The position numbers and the translations under genes are program-made. Positions 36,946 through 47,497 of a DNA stretch of 64,000 nt are shown piece by piece. The DNA comes from Tulasnella sp. 424 (Eukaryota > Basidiomycota > Agaricomycetes > Cantharellales > Tulasnellaceae). Location of the stretch: assembly GCA_019633425.1 (NCBI GenBank), contig WSUB01000165.1, forward strand, positions 1-64,000, given 5' to 3'. Within the stretch, counting starts at the first letter, position 1, and every line of letters begins with the position of its first letter. The notes under the pieces are model-generated. The model worked only from the letters and a program-made list of their open reading frames with translations, was not told the DNA's origin and did no database searches.

Positions 36946-37089
36946 ACCCTGGTTAGTGACGAGTGCCCCCCCGTGTTCTTCAGTGTGTCGGGGGCTGCCC
37001 GGCGTTCGAAAGCTAGCCGGTTTCGGCGTTCGGCCATCGCCCCCTTTCTACCAAACTCTGTGTCTCCATCACCGTTAACCGACCCCACG

Positions 37090-37390
37090 ATGGCAAAGCT
37101 ACCAGCTCTCGCGAATGCCAGTTCAATCAAATTTGCGTCGGATATCCTTAAGACCCATGAAAAAGACCTTCCCAAGCACTCCAAATTCTATGACTTGTCA
37201 AGGGACGCAGATGAGCACAGAGCCGATCCTCCCCGGTCATGATATCCTTTACTCTCCTTGAGTCGCTTCAATGCGAATACAGGTGTGGGCCGTGTCAAGT
37301 AATCAGTCCCGTCTTTGAGCGAATCACTAGTTGGAGCCAACCCAGGCTTCCAGGTTCGTATAGATCCCCGAGTTTGTTTCAGCGGATAAG
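37090..37390 (+). pseudogene. chimera of B-type methyltransferase start and thioredoxin
   Basis: 37090-37220 is the first exon of a B-type methyltransferase (MAKLPALANASSIKFASDI, then DLPKHSKFYDLSRDADEHR). At about 37220 it joins thioredoxin intron 2 (agccgatcctcccc), followed by a degenerate WCGPC exon (tgtgggccgtgt) with an internal deletion to GANPG. Neither part can function. Confidence 0.8.
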
Positions 37391-40300
37391 CAGGAGCGAC
37401 GCTGGGTTTGCGGAACAAAAGAGATCGTGTATATTTATCCTTGCTCCGTCACTGATCTAATGAGTGAGGTGCGTTGGTAGTATTGCCGGTGTGTTGTCTG
37501 TTCAGACCTAGACCGTCCTGTTCATCCGGTTGCTGGGATCGGCTCATCCATACGCCACATTTTTGACGCCATGTGCCTCGTGCTACTCCCCGCCCTTTAC
37601 CGCCTATGATTCTATGACCGAGTGAAGTCGGGACACTCTGAGATGACTGAGAAGCCTGTGAACACCGTGAATTTGTGATCTCCAGTGTGGAGTTGACGAT
37701 TCTTCACTTCCGCGAATCTCCCGTGAGGTAGATTTCTCGTTCAACCCCACGAAAGAGCGGTTAAAACAGATAGAACCGTTACGTTTAGGTGCTCATGTTG
37801 AGTAAATTGATTCGGGGGTTGCTCAGAGGCGAAGAGGAGTAAGTCCTGGGTCCTGACGAAGCCAAACTGCAGAGTCCCGGAACGAGTAACAGTAATGCAG
37901 CATGCTGGAATGCTTTCGGAGCAACGTTGCAGTCTATTGAAGAGGAACGCCACAGGAGCACCACCTTGAAGTGGTAGTGGGACATCTTGAACTACCGTAT
38001 GCATCGAATCGAAACCCCCAGGCGTTTCACGGGTTTTGAAGCAAACGAAACCGCCGGTCTCCCGAAGACAAAAGCCTTGTCTGACGACGCCGCATGCAAT
38101 ATTGTATCGCTTCACATAGAACCGTCGGCTGCGGGATTGAAATTCTAGGCGTCTGGCTGGAATCCGATTCGTATCAAAGTTGGCTTGAGCAGCACCAATT
38201 TGGGAGAACGGTGGAGTAGCAGGCTTGACCGGTGGCGGACACGACTCGGCTCATTTCTGGTTCCTGGCTTGGGCACGCGAGCCGGGATTTTTCCGGGTGA
38301 AACTCTGGTGAACATCTCACGTTCCTCCATCCTTCGTCCTCCACAGACCTCACCGCCAGTCCTTCTTCCTGATGCACAGTATTCACTCTATATTTAACAG
38401 TCTGTCGGCACGCATGAGCTGGCGCTGATGCCTATGGATCACGTTCCATGAATGCTCGCGTGGAATGTGTGGTTCAACCGCCCGATCGCCTTCACAGCAA
38501 GCTATCCACCTCGTCCTCGTCCAGCAGAGCAGCGAATATGGCTCGAGATACATGAGCCCAGTATATGCGCGAGGTGGCCCGGGAGCTGGAGGCTCGTACA
38601 GCCACCGATCAACGTCCTCGCGCCTCGCGGTTGCCTTTCGGTTCCACCGGTTTCAATACCAACTGCCAGCATATCCATCAACCAGAGCCCTCATTCGTAC
38701 GACGACGATACCCGCCAACTCAAGGCGCCTCATACTTCGACTGGATCCCTTGGTTTTCGCTCGGATAGCAATACGCTAGCATACTTACCGCCCTCATCGC
38801 TATGTCGCTCATTCGCGATTCGTATGCCCCGATCAACAAACCAAGCGCTGACGGCACAAGCATTTCGGCATTGGAGCAGTGTCATATAGGGCATGCTGAT
38901 TTATCGTTTGCGCATAGAGATACGCAATGTCGAGCACAGCGACGCCGATGGGCCGACCATAGATCACCCTTCCCCAGATCGTGTAGCCCAAGTCGTACAA
39001 CCGCAGAGCAAGAGATCCTTCGGAGGGGAGAGTAGTCAAGAGTACGCATTAAGCTATGTCATTATCTCTAGCTACATATAGGATGAATTTGATGGATAGA
39101 CACCGATACATGATCCGAAAAGAGCAGAGAGTTGCGCTGGATTACCTTGCAGATGATGCACCCCGCACAAATAGCCGAGCAATGAATCCATTCTGCGTCA
39201 CCTCAAGCCTATTCTAGGCGGGAAAAGTCGTATATATCAGCTCCATTGTGAGTTACCCTCGAAGCTCAGGAGCGGCAGCTAGGAATAGTGCACTCACGAA
39301 CACTTGAGAAGCGGGCAACTCGACGAAAGGCCCACTGCGCCTTGGCGGGCAGAGGAGACTCCGGTTACCTGGGGCACACTTGATTCGCTTTTGTAGCGCG
39401 CCGCAATGGCAGGAGGGCTAGTAAAAGAATGCAGGCACCAGCTTGGCGTGTTGCTCGAACGATAGAAATCGTGGAGAAGACTCTGTTTTATCCCCGTCAG
39501 GGTGTCCTGAGGCTTTGTGTTCGACGAAATGATGTCGGAGGACGAGAGAGGAGACGTCTTAGCACAAGAGCAGGGCCTTAGAGAGTCCATACGAGGTGCA
39601 AGTGAGATTGGCCGGCCTGAAACGAGGAAGACGTCCGCATATTGGGGCTTCATGACCGTCGGCTACTTGGTGGGCGAGGGAACGCGCTGACCGTTGCGAA
39701 TCGGTAGGTGGACCAACGACGCCGAGGGCTGCAAGCCCAACGGGGAGAAGAGCATTTAGAGCGATGTTATTTGCCTCATCTGTCTGGTCGAGCGACGGCT
39801 CCCAGCTCTGGTCATTGAAGTCGACGATCGAAGTGTCAAGAAGCTCCAGGTGTGACGAGGGATGCCTTCGGTCCAGTTCGCGGCAGGCGTCAGTCTACGG
39901 CGAACCAGTATAGTACTTTAGACAGCTAATCGAAGCTGTAGGGAGACTTCTGGTGGTTGAAATCCTTGTAGAGATCATCGGAAAAAAGTCTGTCCCAAGG
40001 GTGAGAGAGGTCAGTCGAAATGCAGATTCGCGCGTCCCTCTCCAACGAGCGGGGCTATCCATCTCTCGTCATGGCTATCCTCAGTTCGGGAAGATCGAGT
40101 AGAGATATTGTGGCCGAAAGCGACGAAGAACTGGAGAAGGAGAGCTGCCGAAGACTGCTGGAATGCTGGCGGACAGAGAGATGGGGAGAGGCACCAATGA
40201 AACTCCGACGTCGCTCGCCATTTCAAGATCACCCAGAGCAGATACATGAGCCGTGTTCGGTGTAATTCGTCGCAGTACTACATATAAAGGAATAAACTAT

Positions 40301-40427
40301 AAAAGGTGCGATAGTAAAAGCTTTTATGAAAGTAGCATCTTACTATGGCTAGAGCGAATGTAAATAGAGAGGAAGCGTGGTTCATATACAAATGTCGGGG
40401 AGCAGCACATTCGTAATTAATCTCAGG
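37391..40427. other. spacer without supported gene
   Basis: Repeat blocks only. Minus-strand frames at 37741-38115 and 38833-39039 are not conserved in length or frame in the other copies. 39560-40330 belongs to the block that accompanies each C2H2 gene on its 3' side. Confidence 0.5.
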
Positions 40428-41106
40428 TTATCCATGATACCCAGGCCTGAACTCGGGAGGGATTGCCGGGTCGTAGAAAGGCGGCTGGAGTGGCCAAGGA
40501 AGGGGAGCTCCGAACGGTGCTTGAAGCATGTGAGGCAGTACGAAGAATAGGCCTGGAGGGGGAGAGAGATCACCCGTCGACGCGGACGACACGGGGCTTG
40601 TCGACCTCGAGTTTGGCGGGAGGATCAACACTTCAAGGTCAAGGGAGTCGCGATGCCGGCGTCGCATGTGTTGCTTGGCCGCGTCTTTGCGAGGACTCCT
40701 ACAGATACATGCAAGCGCTAAGCCGGAGTGTTAATGGAACGAGGTCGAAGACGTGTACGAACGTATAAGAACAACCATGAACAGGGCAGCCAAACGATCT
40801 GTAATGACTGGTTTTGCATCGTGATGCTCCTGCTGGGTCTAGAAATTCTCGGCCACATTCACAGGAATGCCTTTTACTTTTCTTATGCCTTGCACGAAGA
40901 AAAGGAAAAGACACAGATTCGTGAATATACACGCCTTAAAAACACGGGAGCGGAGAAACTTACTGCGAATTCTCGTGTCGGCGAAGACTAGAGACATTCT
41001 GCAAAAGGATAACCCATAAATCAGCAAAAGGAAGGAGGCGGGTAAATTACGGGTTGCGCTCAAAACGTACCGCAAGCGTCCCGCCACACTCGTTGCAGAG
41101 CAGCAT
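40428..41106 (-). CDS. small three-finger C2H2 protein, copy 3
   Basis: Exons 41106-41071, 40998-40964, 40888-40763, 40698-40428, giving 155 residues. Finger 1 is CNECGGTLA to HENSQH. Finger 2 is CECGREFLDPA to CKTSH. Finger 3 is CPVHGCSYT to HMRRRH. The start reads MLLCNECGG, where copies 2 and 4 have MPVC. The tail ends PPEFRPGYHG. All four exons are open and the splice sites intact. It survives in the partial third module that lacks an NLR, so the gene does not depend on an adjacent NLR for retention. Confidence 0.85.
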
Positions 41107-41514
41107 CAAAAGAAAGGGGAGGGTGAAAAGAAGGAAGGAGAGAAGTTGGTGAAGCTACAAGCCTGCAGGGATGAACCTATGTAATGATTGGAGGCGTAAT
41201 TTAGCTTGAGGGAGCGCTCTTATATAGGTGCTCAAGCTAATCTTTGCGTCGCGGCTCCTTGCGTGGGGGTCGCCCTTTTTTTTGGTAATTGAAATTTAAC
41301 AGGGAAATTGCTTTTTATAGGTCGTTTGTCCCAGATCTTTGCCAAGGATCCTTCCGTCAAGGCAAAAAAAAAAAACGGGAATTTTACGTACTCGGCAGTC
41401 AAAGAAAACGGCGATCGGATGCAACCCATATGGGTACATCCGGGCCTTGTCATGACACATCCCTCTCTAAAGCCCAGATCGGGCAAAGGACTCCTTGATT
41501 TGTGTTGTTAAAAG
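41107..41514. other. C2H2 copy 3 promoter region
   Basis: 5' flank of the C2H2 gene, with a TATA-like TATATAAG on the minus strand at about 41219-41226 and the conserved CCTGCAGGGATGAACCTATG block. No gene is seen. Confidence 0.6.
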
Positions 41515-42390
41515 AATGGAATTAAGGTCACCGAGACAATAAATAAAAGATACTCCGGTTGTGGGCATGCACAAAAGACCAAGGCAGAATATGCACACAG
41601 AGCGTAGATAAAATAGGGAGTGCAAATAAAATTTACCCAATCCATTTGGTCACAGAGTGCTAAGCAATGATCAATTGTCCAAAGTCTCTGATCGTGGGCG
41701 AGCAACATGACTGTGGGCGACGATCTCGCGAAGAACACACCACCTGGGTGCCTGACTTTCCCAGACCTTCATGGACAACAACAACAACAGCCAATCACCG
41801 CCTCCTCTGTTCGGATATGTTTTTGATGCCCTTCTATCTAGTCTTACTGCAGATGGCAAATGAAGTGAAGGAGATTCAAAGGAGATTCGAACACGTTGAA
41901 GTTTTGGGAGATCCGATTGGCCAGTTGAAGGTGGAATAAACACCATTAAAGGGACTTTGTGGCAATACCACAAACTTCGAAGTGTTTGAATCTCCTTCGA
42001 ATCTCCTTCACTTCATTTGCCATCTGCAGTAAGACTAGATAGAAGGGCATCAAAAACTTATCCGAACAGAGAAGGCGGTGATTGGCTGTTGTTGTTGATG
42101 TCCATGGAGGTCTGGGAAAGTCAGGCACCAGGTGGTGCATTCTTCACAAGATTGTCGCCCACAGTCATGTTGCTCACCCACAATCAGAGACTTTGGACAA
42201 TTGATCATTGCTTAGCACTCTGTGACCGAATGGATTTGGTAAAATGTTATTTGCACTCCCTAATTTATCTACACCCTGCATGTATAGTCTGCTTTGGTCT
42301 TTGTGCATGCTGGTGACCAGGGTACCTTTATTTATTGTCTCAGGGACCTCAATTCGATTCAAGCTCATTCAGACAGTAGTTCTGATCCAC
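41515..42390. repeat. imperfect palindrome of almost 0.9 kb centred on a MITE
   Basis: The left arm 41515-41840 is the methyltransferase 5' flank in direct orientation. The right arm 42036-42390 is the same flank inverted, for example gcaatgatcaattgtcc versus ggacaattgatcattgc. Between them lies a 195-bp MITE copy. Arms are similar but not identical. Confidence 0.85.
41841..42035. mobile_element. MITE copy 2 (195 bp, palindrome centre)
   Basis: Ends GTCTTACTGCAGATGG and its inverse, followed by CAAATGAAGTGAAGGAGATT on both ends; flanked by TA on each side. Same family as 35475-35678. Confidence 0.7.
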
Positions 42391-42428
42391 CAATCACCAT
42401 TTTCTCAATTCAGATAAGTTTTTGATGT

Positions 42429-42632
42429 GTGTTGCTGTGGATGGCAAATAAAGTGAAGGAGATTTGAAGGAGATTCGAACACTTTGAAGTCTTGGAAGAT
42501 CCGATTGGCCAGTAGAGTATGAAATCTTGTTCCCAGGGACCAAAGACACAATCAAAGAGACTTTGTGGCAACACTATAATTTTCGAAGTGTTCAAAGCAC
42601 CTTCGAATCTCCTTCACTTCATTTGGCAACAC
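42429..42632. mobile_element. MITE copy 3 (204 bp)
   Basis: Termini GTGTTGC and GGCAACAC, long inverted repeats, right flank TA. Inserted at the same flank position as copy 1. Confidence 0.75.
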
Positions 42633-42714
42633 TAGTCAGCTGCTTTGAATGGTGGACATCTCCTCTGCAAGGCCTTCACACTCTCCAAGTCTAGAATCAT
42701 TGGTTGCCAAACAC

Positions 42715-43075
42715 TGCAACATGTCAAAGCAGGCCTCGGTCTCCAGCCAACTTAGGGGGTAAGAATGAGCTTGACCCCAGAAGCAAGTCAGCCCATGTGT
42801 GACGCAAACCTGCTGCTGAGCTTGAGCTCACACACACCTCATGAGCCATCCCTTTTGGGATTGGTTCTGTCTTGGAGATACTAAACAGCAAAGTCCTGTT
42901 TGACTCAGGGTGGATTGGCAAATATCTTTTATCCTAAATCTGTTAGGCTCAAGCCAGGCTCCATACCATCTCAGGCTGAGCTTTGTGGACAAAGCTTGAG
43001 TCGGAGCTCCCAGCTAGGTTGGGCTCAAGCTTGCCCAAGACCAGCCCAGCTGACTTTGCCCAACACTAACTCCAA
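42715..43075. repeat. dispersed repeat copy 2 (CpG-poor)
   Basis: Aligns with 35740-36080 (shared CAGGCTGA and GGGCTCAAGCTTGCC words), but most CpG sites of copy 1 are TpG or CpA here. It lies in the 5' flank of the pair 2 methyltransferase. Confidence 0.6.
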
Positions 43076-43198
43076 CTACTACTTATGAACTAGCCCAGCA
43101 GCTGCCATCTTGTGTGCCATAACAACACAATGGTAAGCAGATAGTAAGCGGACTTCCAAACAAGGCAAACTGTGTGTTGTCAGCCCTTCAGCTGACCC

Positions 43199-44600
43199 AT
43201 GTCGGATACCTCAACTCCAGGACCAGTCCAAGTGTATACCAGCATTGACCCTTGATCCAATGTTCAAGTATTAGAGAACCGAACCTTCCTGAAGCAATGG
43301 CAAGAGGCACCTCTGTGCAGCTCACTCACTGGTGCAAAAGTACATAACCAGCTAGATTATCAACATGAAATAATTGAGCATCTCTTGGGCGACTCCACCT
43401 CTCCCGACCCGGACATCGTCAGCAAGGCATTATCTTCGGATGGGAATTCGATGCCAAACATAGTCGACATTGGAATGGGATCGGGAGTTTTAATAAGCTG
43501 ATGTTGAACCGAAAGAAGTTCACTGTTAACCTCACTCGCATTACAGCTACTTGGTAGGCCTATATATATATGGTAAAACGGTTCCCGCATGCTAATGTCT
43601 TGGGGAGCGATATAGTCCTGCCAAACCACCCTAATCACGCAATACCTAGCAGCTGTCGCTTCGAATTTTTTAACGTCAACAAAGACATGAACAAGCTCCA
43701 ACCGGTCTTTAACGTCGCCCATTGGCGTTTAGTTGAGTCAGCGAGGTTGGACCGCGACTACTTCTTTTATGATATAGCACGAATTCTCCGTCCAGGCGTC
43801 CCGGTTGCAATTGCAGCGAACCCTGTAAGCGATTTTGGTCGCTGCCCAAGTTTGCTTGATTGATAGTTGCGGCTTTTTTCAGCGCCTACTTGATATGACA
43901 GGTGTAGTAATCCCGCTGAAATCCCAAGGTGGCCGAAACGCAAAATATATTGCCATTTTCATTTGATGGAGAGAGTTTATGACTGCCAATTCGCCGAAGG
44001 CCCACCCGGATGATTCATTCCCTGTGGAATCAGTACGCGAAAGTTCGACGAGCATCAGCCATGTGCTTACAGTTACTTTACATAGGACGTTAGGACCCAA
44101 TCCGAACTTTGAACACGTCAAAGTACTAGAGTTTCTTATGCTAACGCGGCCTTGGCAGACAGGTATGCAAGGTTCGCCCTTGACGGGACTCGGGTTTTAA
44201 CGCAGAACCCATATCTTAGACTTTACGGATGAGCGCTGGAAGGTCGCAGAGCTCATGAAAGAGAACTCGCTTCACGTTGTACCTAGTCTCGCGGCCGGCC
44301 TATGGTTGCAAGGCAAATGGCCGCTGGACGAAATCAATGTCCTCGAGGAGGTTCGTAAAACGTTCAGTTCACAAAGAAAAAGCACATACTAGGGCCTGAT
44401 ACATGTGATACCTCTCAGGGGCTCTTTGAAGGAGTATCGTGAACTACGGCCTGCAGACATGCATGCACGAAGCGGGTCCTCGCGACCGCAATCCGGACGG
44501 ACTCGGCTTAGCTAACACGAACCAAACCATGGGAAGTCCCTGAGGGTTTCGGGCCCGAGGATCCGATCATTCTGCCCTTGGTACCTCGAGATTCCTAGTA
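43199..44600 (+). pseudogene. A-type methyltransferase pseudogene (pair 2)
   Basis: Full-length relative of the gene at 47498. Exon 1 has an in-frame TGA where the paralogs have CGA (Asp-Pro-Arg), a CpG transition, and motif I is changed to VDIGMGSGVL. A (TA)n tract replaces the start of exon 2. In exon 2 the RILRPGG motif reads RILRPGV. Exon 7 is frameshifted. The remaining frame NVLGSDIVLPNHPN to IARILRPG is still recognisable. Not functional. Confidence 0.85.
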
Positions 44601-44739
44601 TTGACAAGATAGCCCTGGTCAGTGCCGAGTGCCCTTCGCGTTTTTTAGTGTGTGGGGGCCTGTGCAGCGTTCGAACGCTAGCCGTTTTCGGCGTTCGGCG
44701 ATCAACCAAGCTCCTTTTCCTAGTAAACACTGTGTCGCA

Positions 44740-44850
44740 ATGGCCGACCTCACGACAGCGAATCCACCAACTCTCGAGAATGCCCGTTCAATCACCTTCG
44801 TGTCGGATATCTTTAAGACCCGCGAAAGAGACTTTCCCAAGCACGCGCCT
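44740..44850 (+). pseudogene. B-type methyltransferase start fragment (pair 2)
   Basis: First about 37 codons of a B-type gene (MADLTTANPPTLENARSI, DIFKTRERDFPKHAP), cut at about 44848 by the block that precedes C2H2 copy 4. Confidence 0.8.
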
Positions 44851-45754
44851 CAGAGGACGCACGAGGGAGCAGACCTTAGACCAGAGAGACATCCGCATTC
44901 TGGGGCGTCATGGCCATTGGCAACTCGGTAGAGAGAGAGGAGCGAGCTGACTGTTGCAAATTGCGGGGAGCACCGACGACACCGAAAGCTGCAAGGCCGA
45001 TGGGGAGGAGCGTGTCGAAGCGATGTTATCGTGTCGCCTGTCTGTTCGAGCGATGGTTCCTAGTTCCGGTCATTGATGTCGAGGATCAAAGCGTTGAGAA
45101 GCTCCAGCCGAGACGAGCGATGGGCTTTTAGTCTAGTTCGCGGGCAGAGGTCAGTCTATGGCGAACGTGCATGGGGCTTTAGACCACTAATCGGGGCTAT
45201 ATGGAGACTGCTGATGGTTGAAAAGCTTACAGAAGCCATTGGAAGAAAGAGAAAGTGCATTCCTAGGGCGAGGGAGAGGTCAATCGAAACGTAGATTCGC
45301 GCGTCCCCGTCCAACGAGACGGGCTTCCATAAGAACAAACCCATCCCATCTTTGTCATGGCTATCCTCGCTTCGGAAAGGTCAAGCGAATATCTTGTGGT
45401 CGAAAGGAAAGAGAACTGGAGAGGCAGAGCTGCCGAAGACTGCTGGGATGCTGGTGGTCGGGGAGATGAGGAGATGAGGAGGCACCATTGAAACTCCGAC
45501 GACGGCTCCCGACATTTCAAGATCACCCCGAGCAGATACATGAAAGGGTTCGTTGTCATTCGTCACGGTATTAAAGAGGAATAAGCTATAAAATGTAGCA
45601 CGTATAACAGGCGATAGCAAAAGCTCTATGACAGTAGCATCTTGCTATGGCCGGTACTAACACTGATGAGAAAGGAGAATAAATGTAAATATAGACGAAC
45701 GGGGTGAACGATATGCAAATGTCCGCGAGCAGCACCGTCGTAACCAATCTCAGG
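44851..45754. other. 3' block of C2H2 copy 4
   Basis: Non-coding-looking block shared with 16440-17150, 33210-34100 and 39560-40420. No gene is seen. Confidence 0.5.
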
Positions 45755-46437
45755 TTATCCGTGATACCCAGGCCTAAACTCGGGAGGGATTACCGGGTAG
45801 TAGAAATCCGGCTGGAGTGGCCAAGGAAGGGGAGCTCCGAATGGTGCTTGAGGCATGGGAGGCGGTATGAAGACTAGACCTGGAGGAGGAGACAGATCAC
45901 TCGTCGACGCCGACGACACAGGGCTTGTCGACCTCGAGTCTGGCGGAAGGGTCAAGATTTCGAGCATTAGGTGAAGGCAATCGCTATGCCGGCGTTTCAT
46001 GTGCTGCTTGACCGAGTCTTTGCGAGGTGTCCTACAGATACATACAAATGCTTATAAGACGGAGTGTTAATGAAACGAGGTTCGAAGTCGTGTACGAACG
46101 TATAATCGCAACCATTAACCGGGCAGCCAAACTTTCTGGAATGACTGGCTTTGCATCGTGATGCCCCTGCCGGATCTAAAAACTCTCGGCCGCATTCACA
46201 GGGATGCCTTTTACTTTTCTTGTGCCTTAAGGAGGGAAAAAAGACACCGGTTCGTGAAAATCTACACCATAAAAACGGGAAAGTATCGAAACTTACTGCG
46301 AATTCACGTGTCGACGAAGACTAGTGACAGTCTGCAAAGGTGTAGCCCATAATCAGCAATAGAAAGGAAGCGGGTAGCTCCGGGTCGCGCTCAAAGCGTA
46401 CCGCAAGTGTCGCGCCACAGTTGTCGCAGACCGGCAT
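45755..46437 (-). CDS. small three-finger C2H2 protein, copy 4
   Basis: Exons 46437-46402, 46331-46297, 46225-46100, 46031-45755, giving 157 residues. Finger 1 is CDNCGATLA to HVNSQH. Finger 2 is CECGREFLDPA to CKASH. Finger 3 is CPVNGCDYT to HMKRRH. The tail has a two-codon insertion (LHLMLEILTLPPDS), which keeps the frame, and ends PPEFRPGYHG. It is fully open. Indels in multiples of three and kept zinc ligands in all four copies argue for selection. Confidence 0.85.
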
Positions 46438-47497
46438 AATAATAAAAAAGAAGGAAAAGAAGAAAAGAAGGAAAGAAAGAAGTTGCCCCAGCTACTAGCC
46501 TGCAGGGATGAACCTATGCGATGGATTGGAGGCGTAATTTAGCTTGAGAGGGCGACTAGTTGGGGGGAGTGGTTTTATATGGGTGCACAAACTAATCTTC
46601 GCGTCACGGGTCCTTGCGTGGGGTCGCCGTTGTTTCTTTTTTTTTTTTTTCAAATGGAAATTCAACAGGGAAATTGCTGTTTATAGATAGTTTGTCCAAA
46701 CTTCTTTGTTAAGGATCCTGCTGGAGACAAAAGAGAGCGGAAATTTTACGTTTTTGGCGGTCGAAAGAACGGTGATCGGATGCAACCTTCATTAGTATAT
46801 CAGGGGCTTGTTGTGTCGGATCCCGCCCTTTAACGCCCGACGATCGGTCACATGGATTCCTAGAATTGCGTGGTTTGAAAGTACCCGCCCAACTCTATTG
46901 CAATTGGACACGGTTATTAAGAATCAGAACTACCACCCGAATGAGCTTGAATTGAATCGAGGTCCCCGAGACTATATATAAAAGGTACCCTGGTCGCGGG
47001 CGTACATAAAAGACCGAGGCAGAATATACACGCAGGGCGCAGATAAAATAGGGAGCGCAAGTAACATTTCCCGAATCCATTTTGATCATGGAGTGCTAAT
47101 CAGTGATCAATTGTCCAAAGTCTCTGATTGTGGGCGAGCAACCTGACCGCGGGCGGCGATCTCGCAAAGAGCGCGCCACCCGGTGCCTGACTTTCCCTTC
47201 CCTCGGTGGACAACGAACAACAGCCACCCGTTCTCCGCTCGGATAAGTTTTTGACGCCCTTCTATCTAGAACGGGCAGCCGCTTTTGAATGGCGGGCATC
47301 TCTTCCGCGACGTCTTCGCCGTCTCCAAGTCTCGAATCGTTAGTTACCGAGCGACTCAGACTGCCGCTTGTGAACCGGCCCGCAGCTGCCGCCACGCGGC
47401 ATGACATAACAACACCGTGTCACACAATGTCTGTAAGCAGATAAGCGGACTTCCAAACGAAGCAAGTTATTATTTCGGTCAATCTTTCAACTGACTC
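46438..47497. other. C2H2 copy 4 promoter and methyltransferase promoter
   Basis: 46438-46830 is the C2H2 5' flank (TATA-like sequence near 46575). 46930-47497 is the uninterrupted form of the methyltransferase 5' flank that carries MITEs at 35.5 and 42.5 kb; it serves as the empty-site reference. Confidence 0.6.

Larger units (their letters stand above)
37225..41480. repeat. partial third copy of the module
   Basis: Thioredoxin fragment, the block shared with 18.8-19.95 kb, spacer (38400-39250 matches 14890-16000) and a C2H2 gene. The sterol-transfer gene and the NLR are absent. It shows that the module has been duplicated more than once. Confidence 0.75.
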
